The notes: a model not told the origin generated them from the sequence alone. A stretch of 64,000 nt of DNA from Halapricum salinum (GCF_004799665.1 NZ_CP031310.1:2410887-2474886), one strand, 5' to 3'. Shown: positions 34,814 to 45,819, counted from the stretch's first letter. Numbers and translations are program-made.

Positions 34814-35341
34814 TCACGTCTGGATCGTCTCTTCGGCCACGAGGGACCCGTCGCGCGCCCGAAGCTCGATCATCGCCCCGTGCTCCCCCTGTGTCACTTC
34901 TGCGTGCGTGGGCGCGGTTCCTCGCGGGTCAGCGTGACTTCCCGGATTGACCACCAGACAGTGGTCCGTCCGCTCTATCATCGGCCTGTGCGTGTGTCCG
35001 ACGACGACCACGTCGGCGTCTTCCTGGCGTGCGAGTAAGCCGAGGCCAGTCGCTGTGTGCTCGTGGCCGTGGACGACGACCAGTCGCACCCCCTCGTGGT
35101 CGACGACGAGCGTCGACGGCAGTCGTTCTGCCAGCGTTGGCTCGTCGCTGTTCCCGTGGACGGCAGACAGCGGTGCACCGCCGTGATCAGCACCCGATTG
35201 CTCGGCAAACACCTCGTAGACAGCTGCGGTCGTGAAGTCGCCGGTGTGGACGACGTGGTCGGCCTCGCGGACGGCCTGGTGCGCTCGGCCGGCGAGTCGA
35301 TGGTCGGTCTGGCCGTGGGTATCCCCGAGACAGACGAGCAT
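34814..35341 (-). CDS. YfcE-family metallophosphoesterase
   Basis: Binuclear metal phosphodiesterase of 175 residues. The ligand motifs are in order: GDTHG near residue 6, HTGDF near 32, HGNSDE near 62, VVHGHEH near 90 and VGHTHRP near 114. This compact set matches the YfcE/MJ0936 family, which hydrolyses artificial phosphodiesters in vitro with unknown natural substrate. The ATG at 35341 gives the family start MLVCLGDTHG. The promoter is shared with the divergent CDF transporter, 64 bp away. Confidence 0.92.
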   Translation of the reverse strand: MLVCLGDTHGQTDHRLAGRAHQAVREADHVVHTGDFTTAAVYEVFAEQSGADHGGAPLSAVHGNSDEPTLAERLPSTLVVDHEGVRLVVVHGHEHTATGLGLLARQEDADVVVVGHTHRPMIERTDHCLVVNPGSHADPRGTAPTHAEVTQGEHGAMIELRARDGSLVAEETIQT

Positions 35342-35405
35342 ATCCGGGGGTCGGCCGCGAATCGTATCAATACTTCTATACCGGTCCCTTGAGCAGGATG
35401 GCCTG

Positions 35406-36359
35406 ATGGCCGGAAACAGCAAGGGAGTCGTGATCGCCGCGCTGATCGCCAACGGCGCGATCGCGATCATGAAGTTCGTGGGGTTTCTGTTGACCGGGAG
35501 CGCCGCCATGCTCTCGGAGACGTATCACTCGATCTCCGACACGGGCAATCAGGTGTTCCTGCTGATCGGAATCCGTTACAGTAGCCAGGACGCCGATCGA
35601 CGGCACCCGTTCGGCTACGGGAAAGCCCAGTTCTTCTATAGCTTTCTCGTCTCGGTCCTCCTGTTCGGGATCGCCGGCTGGGAGTCGGCCAAACACGGTT
35701 ACGAGAAACTGGTCCACGGGGGTCACGGCGGCGGCGTCGAGTCGGTGACGCTGCTCGGCCAGACCTTCCCGCCGATCTACGTCAACTACACCGTCCTGCT
35801 CGGCGCCATCGTCTTCGAGCTCTGGGCGCTGTACAAGGCCAACCAGGAACTCACGCGACAGATCGAGACCCACGGCTGGAGCGGCTACCGCGAGGCCTTC
35901 CGCAAGACCAGCGACGTCACGACGTTGACGGCCTTTACCGAGGACACGATCGCCCTCGCCGGGGCCGGGATCGCGCTCTTCGGCGTCTATCTCACCGAGG
36001 TCACGCACAACCCGGTCTTCGACGCCGCCGCCGCGCTGTTGATCGGGCTCATGCTCATGGGCTTCGCGCTCGCGCTGGCCTGGGAGAACAAACGTCTGAT
36101 CCTCGGCGAGAGCCTTCCACAGGACGACGAACGAAAGCTCTACGACATCATCGAGAACGCCGAGGGCGTCGCCGAAATCGTCGACTTCCGGACGGTCTTC
36201 TTCGGGCCCGGCCGTCTGGTGGTGACTGCCGACGTAGCGTTCGAACCCGGGATCGCGACCGCCGAGATGGACGACCGCATCACCGCCATCGAAGACGAGC
36301 TGATGGCAGCCGAGACGTTCGTCAAGAAAGTCTACATCGAACCCGAGGACGGGAGCTAA
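35406..36359 (+). CDS. Cation diffusion facilitator transporter (ZnT9-like branch)
   Basis: Membrane transporter of 317 residues with six helices between about residues 8 and 230 and a cytoplasmic C-terminal domain. The TM2 metal-site motif is His41-Asp45 in SETYHSISDTGN, and TM5 has FTEDTIALAGAG, the Glu-Asp variant typical of the SLC30A9-like branch. The C-terminal ferredoxin-like domain ends FVKKVYIEPEDGS. Zinc or manganese export in exchange for protons is usual in the family. The stop overlaps that of the convergent DUF7519 gene. Confidence 0.9.
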   Translation: MAGNSKGVVIAALIANGAIAIMKFVGFLLTGSAAMLSETYHSISDTGNQVFLLIGIRYSSQDADRRHPFGYGKAQFFYSFLVSVLLFGIAGWESAKHGYEKLVHGGHGGGVESVTLLGQTFPPIYVNYTVLLGAIVFELWALYKANQELTRQIETHGWSGYREAFRKTSDVTTLTAFTEDTIALAGAGIALFGVYLTEVTHNPVFDAAAALLIGLMLMGFALALAWENKRLILGESLPQDDERKLYDIIENAEGVAEIVDFRTVFFGPGRLVVTADVAFEPGIATAEMDDRITAIEDELMAAETFVKKVYIEPEDGS

Positions 36360-37867
36360 TCAGTCGCTTCGTCTTCTGACGCCGCCACCAGGACGAAGGT
36401 GGCGGCGACCAGCGAGAGCGCGATCGCGAGCGTCGCTCGTTCTGCCCCGACCGAGAGCGGCCCGACCACGTACCCGACGCCGCTCGCGACCACGACGCCG
36501 ACGGCAGCGACGCCGACTGCGGCCGTCACGTGGACCGTCTCGACGCCGTCGCTGACGCCGTCACTCCCGATGACCGTCCCGAGATAGCTCGCCTGCTCGC
36601 CGAACTCCCAGACGAGTACGGCCGCGGCCACGCCGACGAACACGACCAGCGCTGACAGTCCCGCTTCGGCCGCGACGACCGAGCCGGTCAGTACCAGCGC
36701 CGAACCGACCAGAAAGCCGGCGGAACGATCCGACGAGAGGCCTGTGAGGGTGGCGACGTAGGTGGCCAGACTGAGGACGATCGGCAGACACAGCGCGACC
36801 ACCGCCATCCAGAGCAGGATGATCGCACCCGGGCCGTAGAACAGTCCGAGTTGCTCGGCCGTCGGTGAGAACACCACGTCGGTGAGCACGTCCGGGACGG
36901 CGAGCGAAACTGTACCGATCACGCCGAGCACGAGCAGGCTGCCGGCAGCGTCGGTCGCCAGCGCCGGCGGGTCGATCCACGCTCGCGTCGTCAGAATCTC
37001 GTGGACGAACGCCCCGCCGAGGACCAGCGCAGACAGCACGACGACCACCAGTAGCGGCACGTGCAACACTCCCGAGGTGAAGACGGAGACGACCGTGTGC
37101 CCGACCGGACCGGCCGCCAGCAGGGTGCGCTCGAGGAACGACCCACCGACGACCACCAGCCCGAGCTGGACAACGACCAGCAGGCGATTATCGTGGATCC
37201 ACGAACTGACAGCGTCGAGTGACTCTTCGATCGGCTCGTCGCCGACGGTGACCGTCGCGACGCGCCCGTCTCTGTCAGTCCCGACCCGTTCGTCGAGTTC
37301 GCGCAACGCCGCTGGCAGGGCGATCACCACCCCGTACAGCACCCCTTCCAGGAGTACGATCGCGGCGGTAAGCCCACTGGCCGGGATCGACGTGAGCACT
37401 CGCGTTCCGCCGGCCGCCAGCGCGAGGACGGCGCCGCTCTGTATCGCTCCCAGGACGATCGCCCCGAGCGCGAACACGTCCCGGGTTCGCCAGCAGACGC
37501 TGAACATCGAGGCGGCGTGCTCGCCGTCGATCGCGTCCGTACCTGCCAACCCGACGAAGACGGCTCCCGTCAGCGGTAGATAGAGGACTACGAACGCGCG
37601 TGGATCGAGCCACGTCACCGGCGCGAGCAGGACGAACAGGCTCGCGACGAACCACACTGCCGTCGCGGCGCGGTCGTTTCGCGCGACCGCCGTCCGGTCG
37701 CGCGCGAGTCGCCCGGCCGCCCAGCTGAGACCGACCGCACCGCCCAGGCCGACGACTGCTGCCAGCGGCTCGCCGAGCGCGATTCCGTGGACGAGCACGA
37801 CGACCGCCGCGAGCACGCCGGCGAGTCTACTGGACAGCCACGTCGGTTTCCGATCGAGCTCCGTCAT
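36356..37867 (-). CDS. DUF7519-type polytopic membrane protein
   Basis: Protein of 503 residues with roughly 12 to 14 transmembrane helices spread over nearly the whole length. No enzyme motif is visible. It is the last gene of a three-gene operon and overlaps the DUF58 gene by ATGA. In other haloarchaea a membrane protein called DUF7519 follows DUF58 proteins and a MoxR ATPase, and the group is thought to help assemble or regulate cell-surface complexes. The family label comes from position and topology. Confidence 0.75.
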   Translation of the reverse strand: MTELDRKPTWLSSRLAGVLAAVVVLVHGIALGEPLAAVVGLGGAVGLSWAAGRLARDRTAVARNDRAATAVWFVASLFVLLAPVTWLDPRAFVVLYLPLTGAVFVGLAGTDAIDGEHAASMFSVCWRTRDVFALGAIVLGAIQSGAVLALAAGGTRVLTSIPASGLTAAIVLLEGVLYGVVIALPAALRELDERVGTDRDGRVATVTVGDEPIEESLDAVSSWIHDNRLLVVVQLGLVVVGGSFLERTLLAAGPVGHTVVSVFTSGVLHVPLLVVVVLSALVLGGAFVHEILTTRAWIDPPALATDAAGSLLVLGVIGTVSLAVPDVLTDVVFSPTAEQLGLFYGPGAIILLWMAVVALCLPIVLSLATYVATLTGLSSDRSAGFLVGSALVLTGSVVAAEAGLSALVVFVGVAAAVLVWEFGEQASYLGTVIGSDGVSDGVETVHVTAAVGVAAVGVVVASGVGYVVGPLSVGAERATLAIALSLVAATFVLVAASEDEATD

Positions 37868-39963
37868 CGTGACCACCTGTGTTCGGCTCGTTCGAGGGCG
37901 ACCGACAGTGGCGTGTCGATCTCCCAGTCGATCACGCGACACTGTCGGCGGCGTAACTCGCGGATCTGCTCGTGGCGTTCGATCCGTGTCGCCGTCCCGC
38001 CAGGCGACTCTTTGGTCGTGACGTTCGGACTCAGAACGGTCACGTCGACACCGTCGGCTTGCAGTCGTCGGAGGAATTGCCGCGGCGCATCGTCGAGCAG
38101 GGGCGAGACGAACACGACCTGCGCACGACCGGGGAGTCGATCCCTGAGCCAGTCGATCGGGATGCCGCCACTGCCGTCGCCCATCGGAATCCCGCTGCCC
38201 CTGTGCACTGTCGCGCTCTGGCTCTGGGACTGCTCCTCGGACCGAGCCCACCCGAACCGCTTGGTAGAGAAGAACGTCTTCTCGACGTCTTCGAGCGAGG
38301 ACGACGACCCACTGTCTGACTCCGCAGACTGCGGCGACTGGTAGAAAAACTCCCGGAGACGTCGTCGCTGGTCGCGGCCACGACCCGGACGCTCGTAGCG
38401 CCGCCGATTCAACAGCGCCCCACCGACGGTGTTCGTCTCGTCGAGCAGTGCGTTCGCGATTCGGACCGCCGCGTGCCGGCCGAGCGTGACGGCGTCGGGC
38501 GTGAATTCGTCTCTGGCTTGCCTGGAGACCCGTCGGTCGTCGAGGACGACGACGACCGTTCCCGCTCGGGTCTCCCTGAACTCGACCGTCCGTGGGTCGC
38601 CGGTCTGGGCCCAGTAGTTCCAGTCGATCCGGTTGAGCGGATCGTTCGACTGGTACTCCCGTGTGGCGTAAAACTCCAGGCCGGCCCCGCTGGCGTCGGT
38701 CTCGATGCGCCCCTGGAACGGCGTCGTCTGTGCGGTCGTCGGCATCGTCTCGACGGTGTCCCGACAGCGGACCGTCGTCTCCAGATCGGTCTCGACCGAG
38801 CGCTCGACTTCGCCGCTGACGTTGCGCGCCCACAGCGACACCGACTCGAAGGTGTGCTCGCCACGGAGCGCTTCGAACGTATAGGTCGCGCTCGCCGACT
38901 CCCCGGGCTTGAGGCTGACGCACAGCCGCGGCGAGCCGGCCACGACCCGCAGCGAGTCCGGGACGCCGTCGATCGCCCGCAACTCTGCGATCGGACGCTC
39001 GCCGACGTTCGTGACCGTCAGCGACACCCGAACTGGCTCACCCGGGACGGGCGACTCGTCGGCGACGGTCCGCTCGACGTCGACGGCCAGATCCGGTGGC
39101 CGCGTCAGCGAACCGTAGACCGCGAGTGCCGCCGGCACGATCGCCGCGAGTACGAGCGTGACGTTCGTCAGGACGAACCCCAGCCCAGCGAGCAGCATGG
39201 CGACGACTGCGCCCGCTTCCCAGTGGCTATCGGCGCTCGTCTCGGCGTCACCGGTCGTGACCGTCGTTTCGACGTGTCTGGACTGGTCGGTCAACGGGGG
39301 CTGTCCGCCCTCGACGCCGCCACGAACGGATTCTTCCTCCAGCGCCGCGGCATCCTCGGCTCGCGGCGGGTGTGCCTGCGGGATAGCTGCGATCCGTTCG
39401 ATCTCGTCGATCGTCGCCTCGACCTGCCGCTGCAGCCCGCGACCGCTGGCCCAGTCGCGCACTCGCATCGACAGCGGCCGTTCGTGCGTTCCAAGGTACG
39501 ACCGGGCGCGGACGTTGTCGCTCCACGTCCCCTCAACGACCTGTACGCGAGCGGCCGTCCGAGAGATGTCCTCGGCGTCCGCGACTGCTTCGATCGCCGC
39601 GGCCTGGAGATCCGACTGGAGTTGATCGAACGCGTACTCGTACACGGGGGGTGAATCGATCTCCCGGTCGATCAGCCGCTCGTATCGGTCGTCGATGTTC
39701 CCGCCAGCGAGGCGACCCTCGTGAGCGCTCGCCTCCTCGGGCGGCTGGTCGAACGGCGGCTCGTCGGCGTGTCTTACGACCGTCCGGAGCCCGTAGCGAA
39801 GCCCCACTACCGAGAGCACGACTGCGAGCATCCCGAGCAGGACTGACTCAGAGAGGACGTCACCGTAGTGCTCGACGAACCCTGGCGGACTCGGGACCAC
39901 GACGACCGCGACGGCGGCGGCGAACGTCGCCACCGCCGCCCCACCGAGCAGACGCCGCCTCAT
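37864..39963 (-). CDS. DUF58 protein with N-terminal DUF7269-like part
   Basis: Protein of 699 residues. Residues 1-60 hold two transmembrane helices, followed to about 230 by a cytoplasmic helical region (IDDRYERLIDREIDSPPVYE) that resembles DUF7269. A second pair of helices at about 250-285 begins the classical DUF58 part: beta-rich repeats, then the DUF58 signature YATREYQSNDPLNRIDWNYW near 425 and a von Willebrand-A-like end with VVVVLDDRRVS and QVVFVSPLLDD. In many genomes the two parts are separate genes; here one open frame spans both. The stop overlaps the DUF7519 start. Confidence 0.85.
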   Translation of the reverse strand: MRRRLLGGAAVATFAAAVAVVVVPSPPGFVEHYGDVLSESVLLGMLAVVLSVVGLRYGLRTVVRHADEPPFDQPPEEASAHEGRLAGGNIDDRYERLIDREIDSPPVYEYAFDQLQSDLQAAAIEAVADAEDISRTAARVQVVEGTWSDNVRARSYLGTHERPLSMRVRDWASGRGLQRQVEATIDEIERIAAIPQAHPPRAEDAAALEEESVRGGVEGGQPPLTDQSRHVETTVTTGDAETSADSHWEAGAVVAMLLAGLGFVLTNVTLVLAAIVPAALAVYGSLTRPPDLAVDVERTVADESPVPGEPVRVSLTVTNVGERPIAELRAIDGVPDSLRVVAGSPRLCVSLKPGESASATYTFEALRGEHTFESVSLWARNVSGEVERSVETDLETTVRCRDTVETMPTTAQTTPFQGRIETDASGAGLEFYATREYQSNDPLNRIDWNYWAQTGDPRTVEFRETRAGTVVVVLDDRRVSRQARDEFTPDAVTLGRHAAVRIANALLDETNTVGGALLNRRRYERPGRGRDQRRRLREFFYQSPQSAESDSGSSSSLEDVEKTFFSTKRFGWARSEEQSQSQSATVHRGSGIPMGDGSGGIPIDWLRDRLPGRAQVVFVSPLLDDAPRQFLRRLQADGVDVTVLSPNVTTKESPGGTATRIERHEQIRELRRRQCRVIDWEIDTPLSVALERAEHRWSR

Positions 39964-41000
39964 TCGTTCTCACCCCAGTGTGGCCGCAGTTGCTCGATCG
40001 CTTCTCGTGCCGCTCGCAGTCGTGCGTCGGTCTCGCCGCGCTCACCGTACCGGACTTCCTGAAACGTCTCGGTCAGCGCCTCGACCGGCTCGGCCGGCCA
40101 ACCCTGTTCGATCGCTCTGTCTCGTAGCTCCGTGGGCGTCCGCGCGTAGAGTCTCCGGACTGGGAGCTCGTCGGTGAACAGATCCCACGCCTCGCGAACC
40201 GACGGCGGCTCCTCGTCGTCCTCGGCCGGCTCGGTCGGCGTCTCGGGTTCGACCGCCGACGCCGTTCGGGCGTCGGTGCTCGCCCCGCTCGTTGTCGTTG
40301 TCGTACGGGTTGCACTCCCGCTCGCGAGCGCCGACAGCGAGCCGAACAGCGAGCCGAAGCCCACCGAGAAGCCCCGGCCGACTGACGCCGGCATGGCGAG
40401 CAGTGCCCCGAGGCCACGCCCCGCCGTTCCGACCACGTCGGCGAGTCCACCGAGCCCCGTCGTGACCGCACCAGCGGTGTCGCCGAGCCCGCGCGCGAAC
40501 TGTGCGAGCGAGCCCGACAGGCCGATCAGCGCCACCATCGTCGCCTGCGGAAGCGCCTGAATCCGAGCGCCGAACGGTAGTTTCGCGGCCGCCGCCGGGC
40601 CGGCGAGCAGTGTGACTACTCCGACACCGCCTGCGTACACTGTCGACAGGAAGACAGCGACGATGAGGAAGGCGATCAGTGGTCCGAAGATCACCGCGAG
40701 ACCTTCGTCGTCTCCCTGTTGATCGTCCTCGTTCACGTTCGGAGACGGCGTCTCGGTCGGGGTGGGCGTCGGGGTCGTCGTGTCCGTCGGCGTCGGGGTG
40801 GGCGTCGGCGTCGTCGTGTCCGTCGGCGTCTCCGGATCGGTCGATCCTGTGTCGGGGATGTCCGGCGCGTCGGGAGCGTCTGCTTCGGCCTCGACACCCG
40901 GAAACGACCCGAGGCCGGCGGCCGGCATCAGCGACGCTGCCAGCAGGAGGGCACCCAACGAGAGCGTGAGGAGGGCGGCTCTGCGGGGATCGTATCCCAT
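39960..41000 (-). CDS. DUF4129 domain membrane protein, first gene of the DUF58 operon
   Basis: Protein of 346 residues. A signal-like hydrophobic N-terminus (about 8-28) is followed by a low-complexity stalk of Thr-Pro repeats (TPTPTPTDTTTPTPTPTET, about 60-80), a transmembrane segment near 105-130 and a helical Ser/Thr linker. The C-terminal DUF4129 domain (about 255-346) contains REAWDLFTDELPVR and TPTELRDRAIEQGWP and ends RLRAAREAIEQLRPHWGENE. DUF4129 domains occur with transglutaminase-like and DUF58 proteins. The operon lacks a MoxR ATPase in this window. Start overlaps nothing upstream; promoter faces the HtpX-like gene. Confidence 0.85.
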   Translation of the reverse strand: MGYDPRRAALLTLSLGALLLAASLMPAAGLGSFPGVEAEADAPDAPDIPDTGSTDPETPTDTTTPTPTPTPTDTTTPTPTPTETPSPNVNEDDQQGDDEGLAVIFGPLIAFLIVAVFLSTVYAGGVGVVTLLAGPAAAAKLPFGARIQALPQATMVALIGLSGSLAQFARGLGDTAGAVTTGLGGLADVVGTAGRGLGALLAMPASVGRGFSVGFGSLFGSLSALASGSATRTTTTTSGASTDARTASAVEPETPTEPAEDDEEPPSVREAWDLFTDELPVRRLYARTPTELRDRAIEQGWPAEPVEALTETFQEVRYGERGETDARLRAAREAIEQLRPHWGENE

Positions 41001-41114
41001 GTTCGGTGCACCCTCGCGTCCCGGTAATATACTTTGCTGTTCGTCAGCCGAATATTCATTTGACCAGACTGGTCCGCAATTGTTTTGAGGGGATGTAGAG
41101 AAAAGAGAGCCGAC

Positions 41115-42142
41115 GTGTCCCCGCAACGATCGACCCGACTCCGGCGACGGCTCGCGGCGACCCTCGTAGCGGTCGTGCTGGCCGATCTGGTGTTCGTCGG
41201 CGCGTTGCTCGGGGCGATTGCCCCCCTCGTCGAGACCCTTCGCACCGCCCTCGCACCGGCGATTCCAGCCACGCTCTGGTGGCTCGTGCTCGTGTCGGTC
41301 GCACTGCTCGCGCTCGTGGCCGTCCAGCTCCGGACCGCCCGGACGATGACGCTCTCGCGGACCGACGTCCGCCGGCTTTCGGAGTCCGAAGCGCCGGCAC
41401 TGTTCGAGCGCGTCCGCCGGCTCGCGACGCTCGCGGACTGCCAGCCGCCCGCGATCGGGCTGGTCGACTCGGACGTCCCGAACTGCTTTTCGGTCGGCGG
41501 ACGCGACCCGATGCTCGTCGTCAGCTCCGGCCTCCGCGACCAACTGAACGACGACGAACTCGACGCCGTGCTGGCCCACGAACTCGCCCACCTCCGCAAC
41601 CGTGACGCGACAGTGATGACCCTCGCGACGTTCCTGCCGACGCTGGCGACCGACCGACCCGTCGCCGGCCTCCCGCGGTGGCTGCGGGCGAACCTCTTCG
41701 GCGGCGCGATCCTGTTCGCGTTCGTCGTCGCGCTGGGCTGGACGCAGTCGGCTTCACCGACTGCAATCGGGCTCGTCGCCGCCCTCTCGCTCGTCCTCGG
41801 CGGCATCGCCCTCGGTGTCCTCGCGACGCCGGTGGTCTATCTGAGCCATCGTCTCTCCCAGGACCGCGAGTTCGTCGCCGACCGGGCCGGCGCGACACTC
41901 TCCGGAAAGCCCGAAGCGCTCGCGAGTGCCCTCGAAAAACTCGACGATAGCGTCGGATCGACCCCTCAGCAGGACCTTCGGTCGCTCGACGGCGTCGTCG
42001 ATGAACTGTGTCTCCTGCCTCACGGGTTCGTCCGCGACGCTGCGGAGGGCGACGGCGGCCGATTCACGATCCGCCTGCGGTCGCATCCGCCCACGAGCGA
42101 GCGGATCGACCGTCTTCGTGAGTTCGCCGCCGAGATCGAGTC

Positions 42143-42146
<4 letters not shown>
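41115..42146 (+). CDS. htpX: M48 family membrane metalloprotease (HtpX-like)
   Basis: Integral-membrane zinc protease of 343 residues. Two N-terminal helices (about 13-40 and 52-72) precede the catalytic domain. The zinc motif is HELAH with His155, Glu156 and His159; the third ligand is the Glu in LSQDREFVADRAGA near residue 255. Two more helices (about 190-235) interrupt the domain. It probably degrades misfolded membrane proteins. The GTG at 41115 was chosen; a TTG at 41085 would add ten residues. It faces the DUF4129 operon from a shared AT-containing gap. Confidence 0.9.
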
Positions 42147-43303
<1,157 letters not shown>

Positions 43304-43392
43304 CGCCCGGAGTATCGAGGCTCAGGCGCATAACTGTGCCGCCGCGTTGCCGCCATCCCGGCCCATTTAGGGCTGCCCACCGCACGGTCTCT

Positions 43393-43932
43393 GTGGACAC
43401 GCTCGAAGTCAGCACCGTCGTCTACTGCTCGAAAGCCGAGGTCTACGAGTTCCTGCTGGACTTTCCCCGCTATACGCGCCTGTCGAAACACCTTCGGGAG
43501 GTCACCCAGGACGGCGACGGCTCGCCCGGAACCGAGTACGACCTCACCTTCGCGTGGTGGAAACTCTCGTATACGGCCCACTCGCGAGTTACCGACGTCG
43601 ACCCGCCGGATCGGATCGACTGGGAACTGACGCAAGATCTCGACGCACACGGGAGCTGGCTGCTCGAAGACGACCCCGACGCCGACGGTCTCGACGACGG
43701 CGATCACGAGGTCGCCACGCGCGTCCGGCTCCTCGTCGAGTTCGACCCCCACTCGGCCAAACCAGGGGCGATCGACCTCCCGCGATTCGTCTCACTGAGC
43801 TGGGTCATCGAGAAGGTGCGGCCACTGATCCAGGACGAGGCAGAGCGGGTCGTCCGCCGGCTGGTCGCCGATCTGGAAGGCGAGTCGCGGTCGGTCGAGT
43901 TAGAGATTCACACGAAACCGGAGTCCGTCTGA
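43393..43932 (+). CDS. SRPBCC (START/polyketide cyclase-like) protein
   Basis: Soluble protein of 179 residues with the helix-grip fold pattern: strand-helix EVSTVVYCSKAEVYEFLLDF near residue 4, then the LSKHLREVTQDGDGSPGTEY and AHSRVTDVDPPDRIDWELTQ strands, and a long C-terminal helix (WVIEKVRPLIQDEAERVVRRL). Family members bind hydrophobic ligands such as quinone or polyketide intermediates (for example the Coq10 subgroup). The GTG at 43393 is the start that gives a proper first strand. It converges on the halocyanin gene and diverges from trpB. Confidence 0.85.
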   Translation: MDTLEVSTVVYCSKAEVYEFLLDFPRYTRLSKHLREVTQDGDGSPGTEYDLTFAWWKLSYTAHSRVTDVDPPDRIDWELTQDLDAHGSWLLEDDPDADGLDDGDHEVATRVRLLVEFDPHSAKPGAIDLPRFVSLSWVIEKVRPLIQDEAERVVRRLVADLEGESRSVELEIHTKPESV

Positions 43933-43956
43933 GAGACGTACCGCCTCGGACTCGGC

Positions 43957-44601
43957 TCAGGCGTCGACTTCGTCGTAGTCGCCGCCGTATTTCATGAAGA
44001 AGTACGCCAGCCCGAGCGTCGAGACCATCGCGAACCCGGAGGCGATCCCGAGCATCTTCGCGTTCTCCGGGAGGGTCGGGCCGCCACCGCCGCCACCGCC
44101 GACGGCTTCGGTTGGGACGTCGCCGCCGACGGCGATCGCGCCTTTCATGCCCTGGCCCTCGTGCGGGCCACAGTAGTAGGTGTAGATGCCGCCGGTCGTG
44201 GGCGTGACAGTGTGGGTGCTGCCCGGATCGATGACGTCGAACTCGCCGCCGGACGTCCCCGAGAGGCTGGAGCCGTCGGGCTGACTGTTGAACTTCACGT
44301 TGTGGCCCGACTCCTCGAACTCCCAGGTGATCGTCGTCTCGGGTTCGATCCAGATGAACGTCGGCTGGAAGTAGTTGCTATAGACGCCAACACTGACCTC
44401 GCTCTGTCCGCGGAGGTCCTCGTAGCCGTTGTCGGCGGCGTCGCTGACGTACGCTGGCCACTGTGGCTGGACGTTGCCACCGCCGCCACCGCCGCCGTCC
44501 TCGGCGGCCGCGGCCGTTCCGGTCGCTCCTGTCACTGTCGCCGTGCCGGCCGCCGCGCGCAAGAAGTCCCGGCGTGACGAATCGACGTTCCGTTCGCTCA
44601 T
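43957..44601 (-). CDS. hcy: Halocyanin (type 1 copper protein) with C-terminal membrane anchor
   Basis: Exported blue copper electron carrier of 214 residues. The Tat leader is SSRRDFLRAAAG at residues 8-19. A Gly-rich spacer (residues 36-42) precedes the cupredoxin domain. Copper ligands are His100 (SGHNVKF), Cys144, His147 and Met152 in YYCGPHEGQGMKG. A second Gly-run (168-174) leads to a C-terminal transmembrane helix (about 183-203) with a cytoplasmic acidic tail. It likely shuttles electrons on the outer face of the membrane. The C-terminal anchor replaces the lipobox used by many halocyanins. Confidence 0.93.
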   Translation of the reverse strand: MSERNVDSSRRDFLRAAAGTATVTGATGTAAAAEDGGGGGGGNVQPQWPAYVSDAADNGYEDLRGQSEVSVGVYSNYFQPTFIWIEPETTITWEFEESGHNVKFNSQPDGSSLSGTSGGEFDVIDPGSTHTVTPTTGGIYTYYCGPHEGQGMKGAIAVGGDVPTEAVGGGGGGGPTLPENAKMLGIASGFAMVSTLGLAYFFMKYGGDYDEVDA

Positions 44602-44677
44602 GCCCGTCGCTTTGGAGTGGTGGGTAGTGAATATGTTGGTTCGAGTCGCGTCACGCTCGGGAGTCTCGCCATCACCT

Positions 44678-45742
44678 TCAGACGTCGCGCTCGATGACGA
44701 ACCGGGTGAAATCGGCGAGTTGGTCGGCCGGTTCGGGTTCGAGATCGACCGCCGCGAGACTCTCGCGGGCCTCGCGAGCCAGTCGCTCTGCGCGCTCGCG
44801 TGCGAAGTCGATACTCCCAGTGCCCTGCAAGATCTCGATCGCCTCCATGATCTCTGCCTCGGTGTTGTCTGCGGCCCAGAGGATCTCTTCGAGGCGTTCG
44901 ACCTCGTTCTCGGGAGCGTTCTCGACTGCGTGGATGACCATCAGCGTCTTCTTGCCCTCGCGGATGTCGTTGCCGAACTCCTTGCCGAAGTCGCCCGCCT
45001 GATCGAGCGTGTGCTCGACGTCGAGGATGTCGTCGCCGATCTGGAAGGCCACGCTCATGCGTTCGGCGTAGTCGGCAACCAGCCGCTCGGTCTCGGCGGA
45101 TTGGCTGGTCAGAATCGCCGGCAGGCGGGCGACGATCCGGCCGATACAGCCCGTCTTGCACGCGCACATCTCGAAGTAGGCTTGCTCTGAGACCCGCACT
45201 TCCTGCTCGTTGTGCCAGCAGATGTCCATCCCCTGACCGAGATGGGTCCGGTTGAGCTCGTGCATCAGCATCTCGTAGGCCTGCAACCGCGTGTCGGCGT
45301 CGAAACCGCCGGGGTTGTGCGTGATGATCTTCAGCGGCAGGAAGTACATCGCGTTGCCGGCGTTCAGCGCGATGTCGGTCCCGTATTCGAGGTGTAGCGC
45401 CGGGCCGCCGCGTCGCATCGACGCCCCGTCTTCGACGTCGTCGACGATGATCGTCCCGTTGTGGAGGATCTCGGGAATCGCGGCGTACTGGAGATACTCT
45501 TCGGGATCCTCGCCGAATGCCTCGAACAGTTTCACCGCGACGATCGCGCGCCAGCGCTTGCCGCCGCGGTCGAGCAACTCCCAGATCGGATCCGCCAGCG
45601 CTCGCTGGATCGCCTGTGGGTCGTATCGATACGACGGCGCACCGAAAAACGACGCGAGGTAGTCCTCGTCGATCTCCCGCGGGAGCACCGTCTCGATCGT
45701 CTCGTCGATGACTGGCTGCCACGCCTCCAGAACGTCCCGCAT
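44678..45742 (-). CDS. idsA: Polyprenyl diphosphate synthase (GGPP/FPP synthase type)
   Basis: Prenyltransferase of 354 residues that condenses IPP with allylic diphosphates for lipids, quinones or carotenoids. The first Asp-rich motif is VDDVEDGASMRRGG starting at Asp101, the second is IGDDILDVEHTLDQ near residue 235. GKRWRAIVAVKLFEA contributes the IPP-binding Arg and Lys. The residue pattern before the first motif (ILHNGTIIVDD) is of the archaeal type. The product length cannot be decided by eye. Gene stands alone; its promoter faces the amylase gene. Confidence 0.9.
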   Translation of the reverse strand: MRDVLEAWQPVIDETIETVLPREIDEDYLASFFGAPSYRYDPQAIQRALADPIWELLDRGGKRWRAIVAVKLFEAFGEDPEEYLQYAAIPEILHNGTIIVDDVEDGASMRRGGPALHLEYGTDIALNAGNAMYFLPLKIITHNPGGFDADTRLQAYEMLMHELNRTHLGQGMDICWHNEQEVRVSEQAYFEMCACKTGCIGRIVARLPAILTSQSAETERLVADYAERMSVAFQIGDDILDVEHTLDQAGDFGKEFGNDIREGKKTLMVIHAVENAPENEVERLEEILWAADNTEAEIMEAIEILQGTGSIDFARERAERLAREARESLAAVDLEPEPADQLADFTRFVIERDV

Positions 45743-45819
45743 ACCTCGTCTCTCCTCCCGGTATGCCTAAAAGCCTCCCGCATCGTCCTCTTTCGCCACC
45801 GAGTACTGTCACCCAATTG

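Noticed and set aside
44602-44677. Possible third NarO-like site upstream of the halocyanin gene (CCAACAT on the minus strand)
   Set aside because: Only one half-site is present (AACCAACATATT); the second arm is missing.
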